DNA of 64,000 nt from NCEH01 sp002257205. GTDB taxonomy: Bacteria > Pseudomonadota > Alphaproteobacteria > Rhizobiales > Xanthobacteraceae. The translations under genes were made by a program, and so were the position numbers. The notes under the pieces were generated by a model, which was given only the letters and a program-made list of their open reading frames with translations, made no database searches and was not told where the DNA came from. The stretch lies in NCBI RefSeq assembly GCF_043195105.1, contig NZ_JBAFWO010000007.1, one strand, 5' to 3'. Shown here piece after piece: positions 28,574 through 38,473 of this stretch (positions are counted from its first letter, which is position 1; each line of letters starts with the position of its first letter).

Positions 28574-28900
28574 TTATTTCTTCGCCAGCGCGCTGCGTTT
28601 CACCTGACGCACCGCGGCAAGCTGCCCCTCCAGCACGCGGATCGCGTCCCGTTCGCTGTCGCTGAGATTTTCCAGGGGCACATGCCTGAGCAGGATCTCC
28701 ACCACGTCGCCGATGCGGCCGAGCTGGCGGCCATAGCTGCCCACCTCGTCGAGGATCGCCTGTTCCACTTCCGGATGCGGGGTCAGGCCCAGATCGATGT
28801 TGAACAGGCCGAACTGAGCGTTCCGCAGATCGAACGACCAGGGGTTGATCTGCTGCCACAATTCGTTCGGCGCCAGCGAGACTTTGAATGCGTTTGCCAT
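28574..28900 (-). CDS. Conserved small protein between helicase and PdeM, function unknown
   Basis: A 108-residue soluble protein starting MANAFKVSLAPNELWQQINP. It is mainly helical in appearance, with a conserved-looking segment NPWSFDLRNAQFGLFNIDLG and a C-terminal basic tail (RQVKRSALAKK). ATG 28900 is preceded by GGAGGG at 4-nt spacing, a good ribosome site. It lies 61 bp upstream of pdeM and 82 bp downstream of the helicase on the same strand, so it is likely part of their operon. I recognise similar rhizobial proteins but no function. Confidence 0.75.
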   Translation of the reverse strand: MANAFKVSLAPNELWQQINPWSFDLRNAQFGLFNIDLGLTPHPEVEQAILDEVGSYGRQLGRIGDVVEILLRHVPLENLSDSERDAIRVLEGQLAAVRQVKRSALAKK

Positions 28901-28982
28901 GTCGCCCTCCATCGGCAGACAGGCTAGGTCTGCGCCGTGCGGCTGACGAGCGTTAAAGTTGTGCACGCGGCGCCGTGCGCGT

Positions 28983-31658
28983 TCAGCCCATGGCCTCGCG
29001 CACCAGGTCTTCCTCCGCCTCGGCCAGCAGCGCCTCTGAGGCGTCACCGCCCACGCTCTCGCGGCCGATTTCCAGCAACACCGGCACCGAGAGCGGCGAG
29101 ACGTGTGCCAGGGGCTGGTGCGCGATGCGGCCCTTGATGCGGGCCAGCATGTCGCCGAGCCGGCGCACGTCCAGGAGGCCGGTGGCGGCATCGGCGCGCG
29201 CGGCGCGCAGCAGGATGTGATCGCTCTGGTGGCGGCGCAGCACGTCGTAGATGAGGTCGGTGGAGAAGGTCACCTGCCGTCCGGTCTTCTCCTTGCCGGG
29301 GAAGCGCCGCTCGATCAGCCCGGCGATGACGGCGCAATAGCGGAACGTGCGCTTCATCAGGGCGCTCTCCGCAAGCCAGGCTTCCAGATCGTCGCCGAGC
29401 ATGTCCTGGTCGAACAGATCGTCGAGCGAGAGCCGGCCCTGTTTCACCGCAAGGCTCATGTCCGACACCGCATAGACCGCGAGCGCATAATCATTGGCGA
29501 CGAAGCCGAGCGGGTTGAGCCCGGCGCGCTCCAGGCGGCGGGTCAGCAGCATGCCGAGCGTCTGGTGGGCGAGCCGCCCCTCGAACGGATAGGCGACGAG
29601 ATAATGCCGCCCGCGATTTTCGAACGTCTCCACCAGCAGGTCGAACCGCCCCGGCAGGCGCGAGCGCTGGCGTTGCAGGTTCAGCCAGTCGCGCACCTGG
29701 GAGGGGAGCGTCTTCCAGCGCTCGGGCGCGGCGAGCAGGGCCCGCACCCCGGCGGCGAGGAAGGTGGAGAGCGGAAACTTGCCGCCCGCATAGGCCGGCA
29801 CGCGCGGCGAGGTGGCGGTGGAGCGCGAGACATAGACCTCGTCCTCCACCATGGCTTCGTAGCGCAGGATCTCGCCAGCGAACACGAAGGTATCGCCCGG
29901 CACCATGGTCTCGACGAAATATTCCTCCACCTCACCCAGCATCCGCCCGCCGAACCGCACCCGCCCCGCCACCCCGCTTTTGGAGGCGCCGCGCGCCGAG
30001 ACGAGGCGCACTTTGAGCATGGTGGCTTCCACGATGGTGCCGACATTCATGCGATAGGTCTGCGCGATCATGGGGTTGGAGACCCGCCACAGACCCTCCT
30101 TGGTCTTGCGGATCTTGGCGAAGCGCTCATAGGCGCGCAGCGCGTATCCGCCGGTGGCGACGAAATCCACGGTCGCGTCGAAATCCGCCCTGGAGAGCGC
30201 GCGATAGGGCGCGGCGGAGCGCACCTCGTCATACAGCGCATCGGCGGAAAACGGCGCGGCGCAGGCCATGCCGAGAATATGCTGGGCGAGCACGTCGAGC
30301 GCGCCGGTGCGCTCGGGCGGGGTATCCTGTCCGCCCGCCTTCACCGCTTCCAGCGCCGCGCGGCATTCCAGCACCTCGAACCGGTTGGCCGGCACCAGCA
30401 CCGCCTTGGAGGGTTCGTCGAGCCGGTGGTTCGCGCGGCCGATGCGCTGCATCAGACGCGAGGACCCCTTCGGCGCGCCGATATTGACCACCTGGTCCAC
30501 GTCGCCCCAGTCGATGCCGAGATCGAGCGAGGAGGTGCACACCACCCCCTTCAATTTGCCCGCCGCCATGGCCGCCTCCACGCGCCGGCGCTGCTCCACG
30601 TCGAGCGAGCCGTGGTGGAGGGCGATCGGCAGGTTGAGATCGTTCATGCGCCAGAGTTCCTGGAACAGGAATTCCGCCTGCCAGCGCGTGTTGACGAACA
30701 CCAAAGTGGTCTTGTGGGCCGCGATGAGGGCATAGACCTCGGGCAGCGCATGGAGCGCGGTGTGGCTGGCCCAGGGCATCACCGCCAGGCTCTCCAGCAT
30801 GGTGAGATCGGGCGCGGCGCCGCCGTTGGCGATGACGAGGTCGGCAAGGGCCTCCTCCGCGTCGGGCTCGCCCGGGTGCTGGCCCACGAGATAGCGGCGC
30901 AGATCGTCCGGCTCGGCCACCGTGGCGGAAAGGCCGACCCCCTGGAGCCCTGGCGCGATCGCCCGCAGCCGCGCCAAGGCGAGCGCCAGCAGGTCGCCGC
31001 GCTTGGAGGTGACCAGGGCGTGCAATTCGTCCAGCACCACCCGCTTCAGGCCGGAGAAGAGATAGTCCGCATCCTTGGAGGCCAGCAGCAGGGCGATCTG
31101 CTCCGGCGTGGTCAGCAGGATGTCCGGCGGGTCGCGGCGCTGGCGCTGGCGGCGCGAGGCGGGCGTATCTCCGGTGCGGGTCTCCACACGGATCGGCAGG
31201 CCCATTTCGGCGATGGGCGCCTCCAGATTGCGGGCGATATCCACCGCGAGCGCCTTCAGCGGCGATATATAAAGTGTGTGCAGCGGCGATTGGCGCGGCG
31301 GCGGGACACGCCCGGCGAGGGGCAGGCTGGCGAGGGGGAGACCCGGCTTGCCATCGGCCGCCTCGGCCAGGCGCCTTTTTTCTGCCTTGGCCCGCGCCCG
31401 CACATCCGCGCTACGCGCTTCGCTCAGTTCCACCAGCGTGGGCAGAAAACCCGCCAGGGTCTTGCCGGCGCCGGTGGGCGCAATCAGCAAGGTGGACCGG
31501 CCCGCCCGCGCCGAGGCGAGCAGATCCAGCTGATGCGCGCGCGGCGTCCAGCCCCGGGTCGCGAACCAGTCTTGAAACAGCTTTGGCAGCGCATGGGCGC
31601 GCCTGTGGGCAAGGGTCGACACGCAGGGAAGATAAGGCGCGTTCCCCCTTTGTGCCAT
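28983..31658 (-). CDS. Ligase-associated DEXH-box DNA repair helicase (Lhr-type)
   Basis: An 891-residue superfamily 2 helicase. Motif I is APTGAGKT at 60-67. Other motifs are TTPEQ, the DEXH box (VVLDELHALV), GLSATV, and motifs IV-VI (TLVFVNTRWQAEFLFQ, CTSSLDLGIDWGDVD, RIGRANH). A C-terminal winged-helix and DEXH-associated domain complete the Lhr-like architecture. This belongs to the ligase-associated class paired with PdeM. The frame opens at a TTG (31697); I use the first ATG, 31658. A GTG at 31622 is also possible. Divergent from ftsW across 160 bp. Confidence 0.92.
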   Translation of the reverse strand: MAQRGNAPYLPCVSTLAHRRAHALPKLFQDWFATRGWTPRAHQLDLLASARAGRSTLLIAPTGAGKTLAGFLPTLVELSEARSADVRARAKAEKRRLAEAADGKPGLPLASLPLAGRVPPPRQSPLHTLYISPLKALAVDIARNLEAPIAEMGLPIRVETRTGDTPASRRQRQRRDPPDILLTTPEQIALLLASKDADYLFSGLKRVVLDELHALVTSKRGDLLALALARLRAIAPGLQGVGLSATVAEPDDLRRYLVGQHPGEPDAEEALADLVIANGGAAPDLTMLESLAVMPWASHTALHALPEVYALIAAHKTTLVFVNTRWQAEFLFQELWRMNDLNLPIALHHGSLDVEQRRRVEAAMAAGKLKGVVCTSSLDLGIDWGDVDQVVNIGAPKGSSRLMQRIGRANHRLDEPSKAVLVPANRFEVLECRAALEAVKAGGQDTPPERTGALDVLAQHILGMACAAPFSADALYDEVRSAAPYRALSRADFDATVDFVATGGYALRAYERFAKIRKTKEGLWRVSNPMIAQTYRMNVGTIVEATMLKVRLVSARGASKSGVAGRVRFGGRMLGEVEEYFVETMVPGDTFVFAGEILRYEAMVEDEVYVSRSTATSPRVPAYAGGKFPLSTFLAAGVRALLAAPERWKTLPSQVRDWLNLQRQRSRLPGRFDLLVETFENRGRHYLVAYPFEGRLAHQTLGMLLTRRLERAGLNPLGFVANDYALAVYAVSDMSLAVKQGRLSLDDLFDQDMLGDDLEAWLAESALMKRTFRYCAVIAGLIERRFPGKEKTGRQVTFSTDLIYDVLRRHQSDHILLRAARADAATGLLDVRRLGDMLARIKGRIAHQPLAHVSPLSVPVLLEIGRESVGGDASEALLAEAEEDLVREAMG

Positions 31659-31738
31659 GGCAGGGACGGCATTCGCCGGAAAAGCCTGTGGCTCCAAGTT
31701 GGCGGCGGAGAACCCTGCCGGCGGCTATCCCCAGCGGC

Positions 31739-31765
31739 GTTGACGGCGATTAATCGCGCGTCAAC
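31739..31765. promoter_or_regulatory. Near-perfect palindrome with CtrA-like box upstream of ftsW
   Basis: GTTGACG at 31739-31745 and CGTCAAC at 31759-31765 flank the perfect inner palindrome GCGATTAATCGC; one extra base breaks overall symmetry. Within it, TTAATCGCGCGTCAAC (31750-31765) matches the CtrA consensus TTAA-N7-TTAAC with one mismatch. It lies 54-80 bp before the ftsW ATG, in the only region that can hold an ftsW promoter. Confidence 0.45.
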
Positions 31766-31818
31766 CAAGCTGTCGCATGGTGGCGACAAAGTTTCCCGCC
31801 CCCCCGGAGTTCCGCTTC

Positions 31819-32988
31819 ATGATGTCGCGCGCCGACCGCACCGTGCTCAGCGAATGGTGGTGGACGGTGGACCGCCTGCTGCTCGGCACGCTGTTCACCC
31901 TGATCATCATCGGCATCGTGCTGTGCCTTGCCGCCAGCCCGCCGGTCGCGGCGCGCCTGGGCATTGCCGATCCATTCCATTTCGTGAACCGGCAGGTCCT
32001 GTTCCTGATTCCGGCGATCGCCGTGATGCTCTTCACCTCTTTCCTGTCCCCGCGCACGATCCGGCGGGTGTGCATCGTGGTGTTCCTGGTCTGCCTCGTG
32101 CTTTTGTTCGCAACCCTGGTGATCGGCCCTGAGGTGAAGGGCGCCCGGCGCTGGCTGAACATCGGTCCGATCACGGTTCAGCCGTCCGAATTCCTCAAGC
32201 CGGCATTCGTGGTGTTGGCCGCCTGGCTGTTCTCGGAAAACAGCAAGCGCCCGGAAATGCCGGCCCAGCTGCTCGCGATCGGGCTTCTTTGCAGCGTGAT
32301 GCTGCCTTTGGTGCTGCAACCCGATTTCGGCCAGACCATGCTGGTGGTGATGGTGTGGGGCGCGCTGTTCTTCCTCGCCGGCCTGCGCTGGATCTGGATG
32401 GTGGGGCTCATCGGCTTCGGCGTCGGCGGGGCCGTGCTCGCCTATCATGTCGTGCCCCATGTGCAGAAGCGCATCGACCGCTTCCTCGATCCCGCCTCCG
32501 GCGACACCTATCAGATCGACACCGCGCTGGAGAGCTTCCGCCATGGCGGCTGGTTCGGCCAGGGGCCGGGCGAGGGCACGGTGAAGCGCATCCTGCCGGA
32601 CGGGCATACGGATTTCGTGTTCGCGGTGGCGGCGGAGGAGTTCGGCATCATCCTGTGCCTGATCCTGCTGTCCCTGTTCGCCTTCGTGATCCTGCGCAGC
32701 CTCACCCGCGCGCTCGACGAGCAGGACCCGTTCGCCCGCTTTGCCGCCACCGGGCTGGCGCTGCTGTTCGGCCTCCAGGCGTCCATCAACATGGCGGTGA
32801 ACGTGCACCTGATGCCCGCCAAGGGCATGACGCTGCCGTTCATTTCCTATGGCGGGTCCTCGCTGATCTCGCTCGCCTTCGGCATGGGCATGCTGCTCGC
32901 CCTTTCCCGAAGACGGCCAGGGGCGGCGGCGCTGGCGGCGCTCAGCGAACCGGCCGCGGAACCGCAGGGACGTCAGGCTGCGGCATGA
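31819..32988 (+). CDS. ftsW: Septal peptidoglycan polymerase / lipid II-binding protein FtsW
   Basis: FtsW is the SEDS-family glycosyltransferase of the divisome, partner of FtsI. The 389-residue product has about ten hydrophobic helices and SEDS signatures: KGARRWLNIGPITVQPSEFLK, LQPDFGQTML, GGWFGQGPGEGTVKR and GMTLPFISYGGSSL. ATG 31819 (MMSRADRT) has GGAG 9 nt upstream. It opens the second, plus-strand half of dcw and overlaps murG by 4 bp. In most relatives murD lies directly upstream; here the neighbour is a divergent helicase, so ftsW needs its own promoter. Confidence 0.96.
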   Translation: MMSRADRTVLSEWWWTVDRLLLGTLFTLIIIGIVLCLAASPPVAARLGIADPFHFVNRQVLFLIPAIAVMLFTSFLSPRTIRRVCIVVFLVCLVLLFATLVIGPEVKGARRWLNIGPITVQPSEFLKPAFVVLAAWLFSENSKRPEMPAQLLAIGLLCSVMLPLVLQPDFGQTMLVVMVWGALFFLAGLRWIWMVGLIGFGVGGAVLAYHVVPHVQKRIDRFLDPASGDTYQIDTALESFRHGGWFGQGPGEGTVKRILPDGHTDFVFAVAAEEFGIILCLILLSLFAFVILRSLTRALDEQDPFARFAATGLALLFGLQASINMAVNVHLMPAKGMTLPFISYGGSSLISLAFGMGMLLALSRRRPGAAALAALSEPAAEPQGRQAAA

Positions 32989-34115
32989 ACAAGCCCTTGA
33001 TCCTGCTGGCTGCCGGGGGAACCGGCGGCCATTTGTTTCCCGCTGAGGCGCTCGCCCATGTGCTGCGGCGGCGGGGGTTTGATGTCGATCTCGTCACCGA
33101 CAGCCGGGCCGCGCGCTATGCCGGCCATTTTCCGGCGCGGGAGGTGCACGTTCTGCCGGCCGATACGGTGCGCAGCCGCTCCCCTCTGGCTTTGGCGAAA
33201 ACCCTCTTCACCTTGCTGCGCGGCCTGCTCAGCGGGCTCGCGCTGATGCGGCGGCTGAAGCCGGCGGTGGTGGTGGGCTTCGGCGGCTATCCGACCTTGC
33301 CGCCCGTGCTCTCGGCGACCTTTTCCGGTGTGCCCAGTCTCATTCACGAGGCGAACGGCGTCCTCGGGCGGGCGAACCGCCTGCTGGCGGCGCGGGTGAG
33401 CGCCATCGCGACCGGCTTTCCCGATAGTCTGGTCCATGAGCCGGAGCTTGCGCCCAAGGCGGTGTTCACCGGCAATCCCCTGCGCCCCTCGGTGCAGGAG
33501 GCGGCCGGGATAAAGTTCGATCCGCCCGAGGTGAGCAGCCCCCTGCGCCTGCTGGTGTTCGGCGGCAGCCAGGGCGCGCGGGTGATGGCGGACGTTGTGC
33601 CGCAGGCGGTGGCGCGCCTCAACGGCGATCTGCGCGCGCGGCTGTCGATCGTGCAGCAGGCGCGCGAGGAGGATCTGGAGCGGGTGCGCAAGACCTATCT
33701 GGATGTGCGCGTCGAGGCGCAGGTTGCGCCGTTCTTCGACGACCTGCCGGCGCGCATGGCCCGCGCCCATCTGGTGATTGCCCGTTCCGGGGCCTCCACG
33801 GTGGCGGAACTCGCGGCCATCGGGCGTCCCGCCATACTCGTGCCGCTGCCGAACGCACTGGACCAGGACCAGGCGGCCAACGCAAAATCCCTGGAACGGA
33901 TCGGCGCCGCCCAGGTGATGGTGCAGACGAGCTTCACGCCCGAACGGCTCGCCACGGCGCTTTCCACCTTCGGCTCCGACCCGCGCGCATTGACGAACAT
34001 GGCGCAAGCGGCCAGAAGCGCCGGCAGGCTCGACGCCGCCGAACATCTGGCCGACGTGGTCGTGCATCTGGCAGGGGGGGCGCCCATCGCCACCTATCGA
34101 GGACACCAAGAATGA
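32985..34115 (+). CDS. murG: UDP-GlcNAc:lipid I GlcNAc transferase
   Basis: MurG adds GlcNAc to lipid I on the inner membrane face, giving lipid II. The 376-residue GT-B protein has the N-terminal GGTGGH loop (residues 11-16), [25 protein letters not shown], the second glycine-rich loop FGGSQGARV and the UDP-GlcNAc site [22 protein letters not shown] followed by DQDQAANA. It overlaps ftsW and murC by 4 bp each (ATGA), the tight coupling typical of dcw. Confidence 0.97.
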   Translation: MNKPLILLAAGGTGGHLFPAEALAHVLRRRGFDVDLVTDSRAARYAGHFPAREVHVLPADTVRSRSPLALAKTLFTLLRGLLSGLALMRRLKPAVVVGFGGYPTLPPVLSATFSGVPSLIHEANGVLGRANRLLAARVSAIATGFPDSLVHEPELAPKAVFTGNPLRPSVQEAAGIKFDPPEVSSPLRLLVFGGSQGARVMADVVPQAVARLNGDLRARLSIVQQAREEDLERVRKTYLDVRVEAQVAPFFDDLPARMARAHLVIARSGASTVAELAAIGRPAILVPLPNALDQDQAANAKSLERIGAAQVMVQTSFTPERLATALSTFGSDPRALTNMAQAARSAGRLDAAEHLADVVVHLAGGAPIATYRGHQE

Positions 34116-35527
34116 AGCTTCCGCAGGCGCTCGGCTCCATCCACTTCATCGGCATCGGCGGCATCGGCATGAGCGGCATCGCCGAGGTGCTGCACAATCT
34201 GGGCTATCAGGTGCAGGGCTCGGATGTGGCCGAGAACGCCAATGTAAAGCGCCTGCGCGACGAGGGCATCAAGGTGGAGGTCGGCCATCGGGCCGAGAAT
34301 GTGGACCATGCCGACGTCGTGGTAGTGTCCTCCGCCATCCGGCGCGACAATCCGGAGTTGCAGGCCGCGCGCGCCAAGCGCCTGCCGGTGGTGCGGCGCG
34401 CGGAAATGCTCGCGGAGCTGATGCGGCTGAAGAGCTGCGTCGCCATCGCCGGCACCCACGGCAAGACCACCACCACTTCGCTGGTCGCGACCCTGCTGGA
34501 TGCGGGCGCCATGGACCCGACCGTGATCAACGGCGGCATCATCAATGCCTATGGCACCAACGCCCGGCTCGGCGCCGGCGAATGGATGGTGGTGGAAGCT
34601 GACGAGAGCGACGGCACCTTCCTGAAGCTGCCGGCGGAAGTCGCCATCGTCACCAATATCGACCCCGAGCACCTCGATCATTTCAAGACCTTCGACAAGG
34701 TGCAGGAGGCGTTCAAGGCGTTCGTGGAGAATGTGCCGTTCTACGGCTTCGCGGTCATGTGCATCGACCATCCGGTGGTGCAGGCGCTGGTCGGACGCAT
34801 CGAGGACCGGCGCATCATCACTTATGGCGAGAACCCGCAGGCCGACGTGCGGCTGGTGAATGTGGATCTCAAGGGCGGCGTGACCAAGTTCGACGTCCTG
34901 TTCCGCGACCGCAGCGGCGAGACCTTGAGCCGCATCGAGGGCTTCCGCCTGCCCATGCCGGGCCGGCACAATGCGCTGAACGCCACCGCCGCGATCGCGG
35001 TGGCGCGCGAATTGGGCGTGCCGGACGCGCGCATCCTGGAGGCGATCTCCCAGTTCGGCGGCGTGAAGCGGCGCTTCACCCGCACCGGCGATTGGAACGG
35101 CGTCGCCATCTTCGACGATTACGGCCACCACCCCGTGGAAATCGCCGCCGTGCTGCGCGCCGCCCGCGCCGCCAGCGAGGGGCAGGTGATCGCGGTGGTG
35201 CAGCCGCACCGCTATTCGCGCCTCGCCTCGCTGTTCGACGATTTCTCCACCTGCTTCAACGATGCCGACCACGTCATCGTCGCCCCGGTCTATGCGGCGG
35301 GCGAAAGCCCGATTCCCGGGGCGGACCGGGACCATCTGGTGCAGGGCCTGCGCGCCCATGGCCACCGCAGTGTCACGGCGCTCGAAGGACCCGAGGCCCT
35401 GGCCGGGATCGTCAGGGGCCTCGCCAAGCCCGGCGACTATGTGATCTGCCTTGGAGCCGGCACCATCACGCAATGGGCCTATGCGTTGCCCGGCGAGCTG
35501 GAGGCCCTCGCTCCGGCGGGCGTGTGA
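34112..35527 (+). CDS. murC: UDP-N-acetylmuramate--L-alanine ligase
   Basis: MurC attaches L-Ala to UDP-MurNAc, the first stem-peptide step. The product is 471 residues with the N-terminal GIGGIGMSG nucleotide-binding turn (14-22), the P-loop GTHGKTTTT (114-122), [32 protein letters not shown] and the C-terminal [10 protein letters not shown] motif. The start overlaps murG. In many alphaproteobacteria murB follows at once; here a cation efflux gene intervenes. Confidence 0.97.
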   Translation: MKLPQALGSIHFIGIGGIGMSGIAEVLHNLGYQVQGSDVAENANVKRLRDEGIKVEVGHRAENVDHADVVVVSSAIRRDNPELQAARAKRLPVVRRAEMLAELMRLKSCVAIAGTHGKTTTTSLVATLLDAGAMDPTVINGGIINAYGTNARLGAGEWMVVEADESDGTFLKLPAEVAIVTNIDPEHLDHFKTFDKVQEAFKAFVENVPFYGFAVMCIDHPVVQALVGRIEDRRIITYGENPQADVRLVNVDLKGGVTKFDVLFRDRSGETLSRIEGFRLPMPGRHNALNATAAIAVARELGVPDARILEAISQFGGVKRRFTRTGDWNGVAIFDDYGHHPVEIAAVLRAARAASEGQVIAVVQPHRYSRLASLFDDFSTCFNDADHVIVAPVYAAGESPIPGADRDHLVQGLRAHGHRSVTALEGPEALAGIVRGLAKPGDYVICLGAGTITQWAYALPGELEALAPAGV

Positions 35528-35604
35528 GCCGCAGGCGTTGCACTGCGCGGTAGGACCGGATAGGCAAGCGGCGTTCACGCCCCACCGCCCGTCCGGAGAC
35601 GAAG

Positions 35605-36492
35605 ATGAACCGCACGCTCTGGATCGCGGTCGGCAGCGTATTTCTCGGCATCGTGGTGCTGGCTCTGAAGAGCGCGGCCTATTGGGTGACCGGCTCTATC
35701 GCCTTGCTGTCCGATGCCTTGGAAAGCATCATCAACGTGGCGGCGGCGCTCGCCGCCTTGGTGGCGCTCAAGATCAGCGCCCGCCCCGCCGACGATAATC
35801 ACCCGTTCGGCCATCACAAGGCGGAATATCTCTCCGCCGTGCTGGAAGGCGTGCTGATCGTGGTGGCGGCGGGCTCGATCCTGCGCGAGGCCTATTTCGG
35901 CTTCCTCGACCCGCGCTTTCCCGAACAGCCGCTGAACGGCATGCTTCTGAACGGCGGTGCCACCATCATCAACGCCATCTGGTGCGTGGTGCTGCTGCGC
36001 TCCGGGCGCGCCCTGCGCTCGCCCGCGCTGGTGGCGGACGGCAAGCACCTGATGAGCGATGTCGTGACCTCCGTGGGGGTCCTGGCGGGTTTCGTGCTGG
36101 TGCCGATCACCGGCTGGCCGGTGCTGGACCCGCTGCTGGCGGGCATCGTGGCGCTCAACATCCTGTGGACCGGCTGGGGCCTGATGAAGGAATCGGTCGG
36201 CGGGCTCATGGATGCCGCACCGCCGCCGGATGTGGTGGCCGCCATTCGCGAACTGGTCTCCACCCATGCCGACGGCGCCCTGGAGGCGCACGACCTGCGC
36301 ACCCGGCATGCGGGCCGCATCACCTTCGTGGAATTCCACCTCGTCGTGCCCGGCAACATGACGGTGGCGGCCGCGCACGAGATTTGCGACCGCATCGAGC
36401 GCGCCTTCGCCGAAGACATGGACCACGCCATCGTCACCATCCATGTGGAGCCGGAGCAAGAGGCAAAGCATCGCGGGGTGGTGGTGCTCTGA
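35605..36492 (+). CDS. Cation diffusion facilitator (CDF) metal efflux transporter
   Basis: A 295-residue inner-membrane exporter of divalent cations (Zn, Fe, Mn or Co class). It shows the CDF core: a hydrophobic N-terminal pair of helices with LLSDALESIINV, the FieF-like segment PADDNHPFGHHKAEYLSAV, and HLMSD in the later helix providing an HxxxD site. By hand alignment to FieF, the second acidic residue of the first site is Ser41 (D37xxxS41), which may change metal choice. The C-terminal domain (about 200-295) is the metallochaperone-like cytoplasmic fold. GGAGA precedes the ATG. It sits inside dcw between murC and murB on the same strand, an unusual location. Confidence 0.9.
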   Translation: MNRTLWIAVGSVFLGIVVLALKSAAYWVTGSIALLSDALESIINVAAALAALVALKISARPADDNHPFGHHKAEYLSAVLEGVLIVVAAGSILREAYFGFLDPRFPEQPLNGMLLNGGATIINAIWCVVLLRSGRALRSPALVADGKHLMSDVVTSVGVLAGFVLVPITGWPVLDPLLAGIVALNILWTGWGLMKESVGGLMDAAPPPDVVAAIRELVSTHADGALEAHDLRTRHAGRITFVEFHLVVPGNMTVAAAHEICDRIERAFAEDMDHAIVTIHVEPEQEAKHRGVVVL

Positions 36493-36548
36493 ACGGGCGG
36501 GGCGATCCGCCGGTTGGCTTTCGCGCCGCGCCGTTCTAAACGCTCCCC

Positions 36549-37484
36549 ATGTCCGCGACCTCGCCCTTTCCCGACCTCGTGCCCGAACTGACGGCGCGCC
36601 TGCCCGATCTGCGCGGCCGCCTTTCGGCCAATGCCGCCCTTGCCGACCTCACCTGGTTCCGGGTCGGCGGGCCGGCGCAGGTGCTGTTCGTGCCGGCGGA
36701 CGAGGCGGATCTCGCCTATGCGCGCGCCCATCTGCCGCCGGAGGTGCCGGTGACAATCATCGGGCTCGGCTCCAATCTGATCGTGCGCGACGGCGGCGTG
36801 CCGGGGGTGGTGATCCGGCTCGGCAAGGGATTCGGCGCGCTCAGCGTGGAGGGAACGCGGGTTCTCGCCGGCGCCGGCGTGCCCGACGTGAAGGTGGCGC
36901 GCGCGGCGGCCGATGCGGGATTGAAGGGTCTCGCCTTCTTTCGCGGCATTCCCGGCGCGGTGGGCGGCGTGCTGCGCATGAACGGCGGCGCCTATGGCGG
37001 CGAGACCAAGGATGCGCTCGTCTCCTGCCGGGCGGTGGACCGGACCGGCGCGATCCACGTCCTCACCAATGCCGACATGGGCTTCACCTATCGCCACAGC
37101 GCGGCGCCGGAGGATTTCATTTTCACGCAGGCGGTGTTCGAAGGCGCCCCGGGGGATGCCACTGAGATCGCCGCCGAGATGGATCGCATCACCTCCTCGC
37201 GCGAGGCGACCCAGCCCATCAAGAGCCGCACCGGCGGGTCTACCTTCAAGAATCCGCCCGACGCCAGGGCCTGGCAATTGGTGGATGCCGCCGGCTGTCG
37301 GGGGCTGGTGGTCGGGCGGGCGCAGGTTTCCGATATGCACACGAATTTCCTGATCAATCTCGGCGGTGCCACCGCGGCCGAGATCGAGGCGCTCGGGGAA
37401 GAGGTGCGCCGGCGGGTGCTGGAGACCTCCGGCGTGACGCTGGAGTGGGAAATCAAGCGCATAGGCATTCCCGCGCCGCTTTAG
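36549..37484 (+). CDS. murB: UDP-N-acetylenolpyruvoylglucosamine reductase
   Basis: MurB reduces the enolpyruvyl group of UDP-GlcNAc-enolpyruvate with NADPH via FAD. The 311-residue product belongs to the type II (shorter) family: [51 protein letters not shown] and the active-site GSTFKNP near residue 230. It follows the CDF gene by 56 bp and precedes ddl by 68 bp. Confidence 0.96.
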   Translation: MSATSPFPDLVPELTARLPDLRGRLSANAALADLTWFRVGGPAQVLFVPADEADLAYARAHLPPEVPVTIIGLGSNLIVRDGGVPGVVIRLGKGFGALSVEGTRVLAGAGVPDVKVARAAADAGLKGLAFFRGIPGAVGGVLRMNGGAYGGETKDALVSCRAVDRTGAIHVLTNADMGFTYRHSAAPEDFIFTQAVFEGAPGDATEIAAEMDRITSSREATQPIKSRTGGSTFKNPPDARAWQLVDAAGCRGLVVGRAQVSDMHTNFLINLGGATAAEIEALGEEVRRRVLETSGVTLEWEIKRIGIPAPL

Positions 37485-37552
37485 CAAATTGCAAACGCTG
37501 TGCAGCTTTAGATGACAGGCCCGTCGCCGGGCATGGCCGAGGGACAGGCAAG

Positions 37553-38473
37553 ATGAGCAAACACGTCGCAGTGCTGATGGGCGGCTGGTCGGCCGAGCGG
37601 GAAGTGTCCTTGCGGTCGGGCGAAGCCTGCGCCCTGGTGCTGGAGGCTGCCGGTTACCGGGTCACGCGGGTGGACGTGAAGCGCGACGTGGCCGAGGTGC
37701 TGGCCCGCCTGAGGCCCGATGTCGCCTTGAACGTGCTGCATGGCTGCCCCGGCGAGGACGGCACCATGCAGGGGATACTGGAAATCCTGCGCATTCCCTA
37801 TTCCCATTCCGGCGTGCTCGCCTCGGCGCTGGCCATGGACAAGGCGCAGGCCAAGATCGTGATGGCGGCGGCCGGCGTGCCGGTGCCGTTCGGGCGGGTG
37901 GTCAGCCGGGCGGAAGCCGCGCGGGCCCATGTGATGGCACCGCCTTACGTGCTGAAGCCGGTGGCGGAGGGATCGAGCGTCGGCGTGTTCATCGTGCGCG
38001 AGGACCAGGCGCATCCCCCGCAGGAGCTGACGCGGGCCGACTGGCCCCATGGCGAAAGCCTGCTGGCGGAGCGCTTCATCCCCGGACTTGAGCTGACCTG
38101 CGCGGTGATCCGCGACGAGGCCACGGGCGTGATCGAGATCGAGTCCACCCAGGCGTTTTACGATTACGAATCCAAATATGCACCGGGCGGCTCACGGCAC
38201 ATTCTTCCGGCCCGTATTTTACCCGAAATTTACCAACAGGCGCGGATATTTACGCTCGCGGCACACAAGGCACTCGGGTGCCGGGGCGTCTCGCGTGCAG
38301 ACTTCCGATATGACGAAAATGCCGGCGAAGGCGCCGGCCTGATCTGTCTGGAGGTCAACACGCAACCCGGCATGACAGAGACCTCGCTGGTGCCCGAACT
38401 GGCAGCCCACGCGGGCATATCGTTCGGCGAGCTTGTGACATGGATGGTGGAGGACGCGTCGCTGGATCGGTAA
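37553..38473 (+). CDS. ddl: D-alanine--D-alanine ligase
   Basis: Ddl makes the D-Ala-D-Ala dipeptide used by MurF. The 306-residue ATP-grasp enzyme has VLMGGWSAEREVSLRSG at the N terminus, NVLHGCPGEDGTMQG, YSHSGVLASALAMDK, VLKPVAEGSSVGV, SRADFRYDE and EVNTQPGMTETSLVPE. The ATG at 37553 (MSKHVAVLMGG) was chosen over upstream frame extension because it matches the family N terminus. Its 3' end overlaps ftsQ by 34 bp. Confidence 0.96.
   Translation: MSKHVAVLMGGWSAEREVSLRSGEACALVLEAAGYRVTRVDVKRDVAEVLARLRPDVALNVLHGCPGEDGTMQGILEILRIPYSHSGVLASALAMDKAQAKIVMAAAGVPVPFGRVVSRAEAARAHVMAPPYVLKPVAEGSSVGVFIVREDQAHPPQELTRADWPHGESLLAERFIPGLELTCAVIRDEATGVIEIESTQAFYDYESKYAPGGSRHILPARILPEIYQQARIFTLAAHKALGCRGVSRADFRYDENAGEGAGLICLEVNTQPGMTETSLVPELAAHAGISFGELVTWMVEDASLDR

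Noticed and set aside
29103..32132. Very long plus-strand open frame (1009 codons) opposite the helicase
   Set aside because: It is antisense to a helicase with all motifs intact and runs on into ftsW in a different frame. Its composition is the His/Arg/Gly-rich pattern expected from reading high-GC coding DNA backwards.
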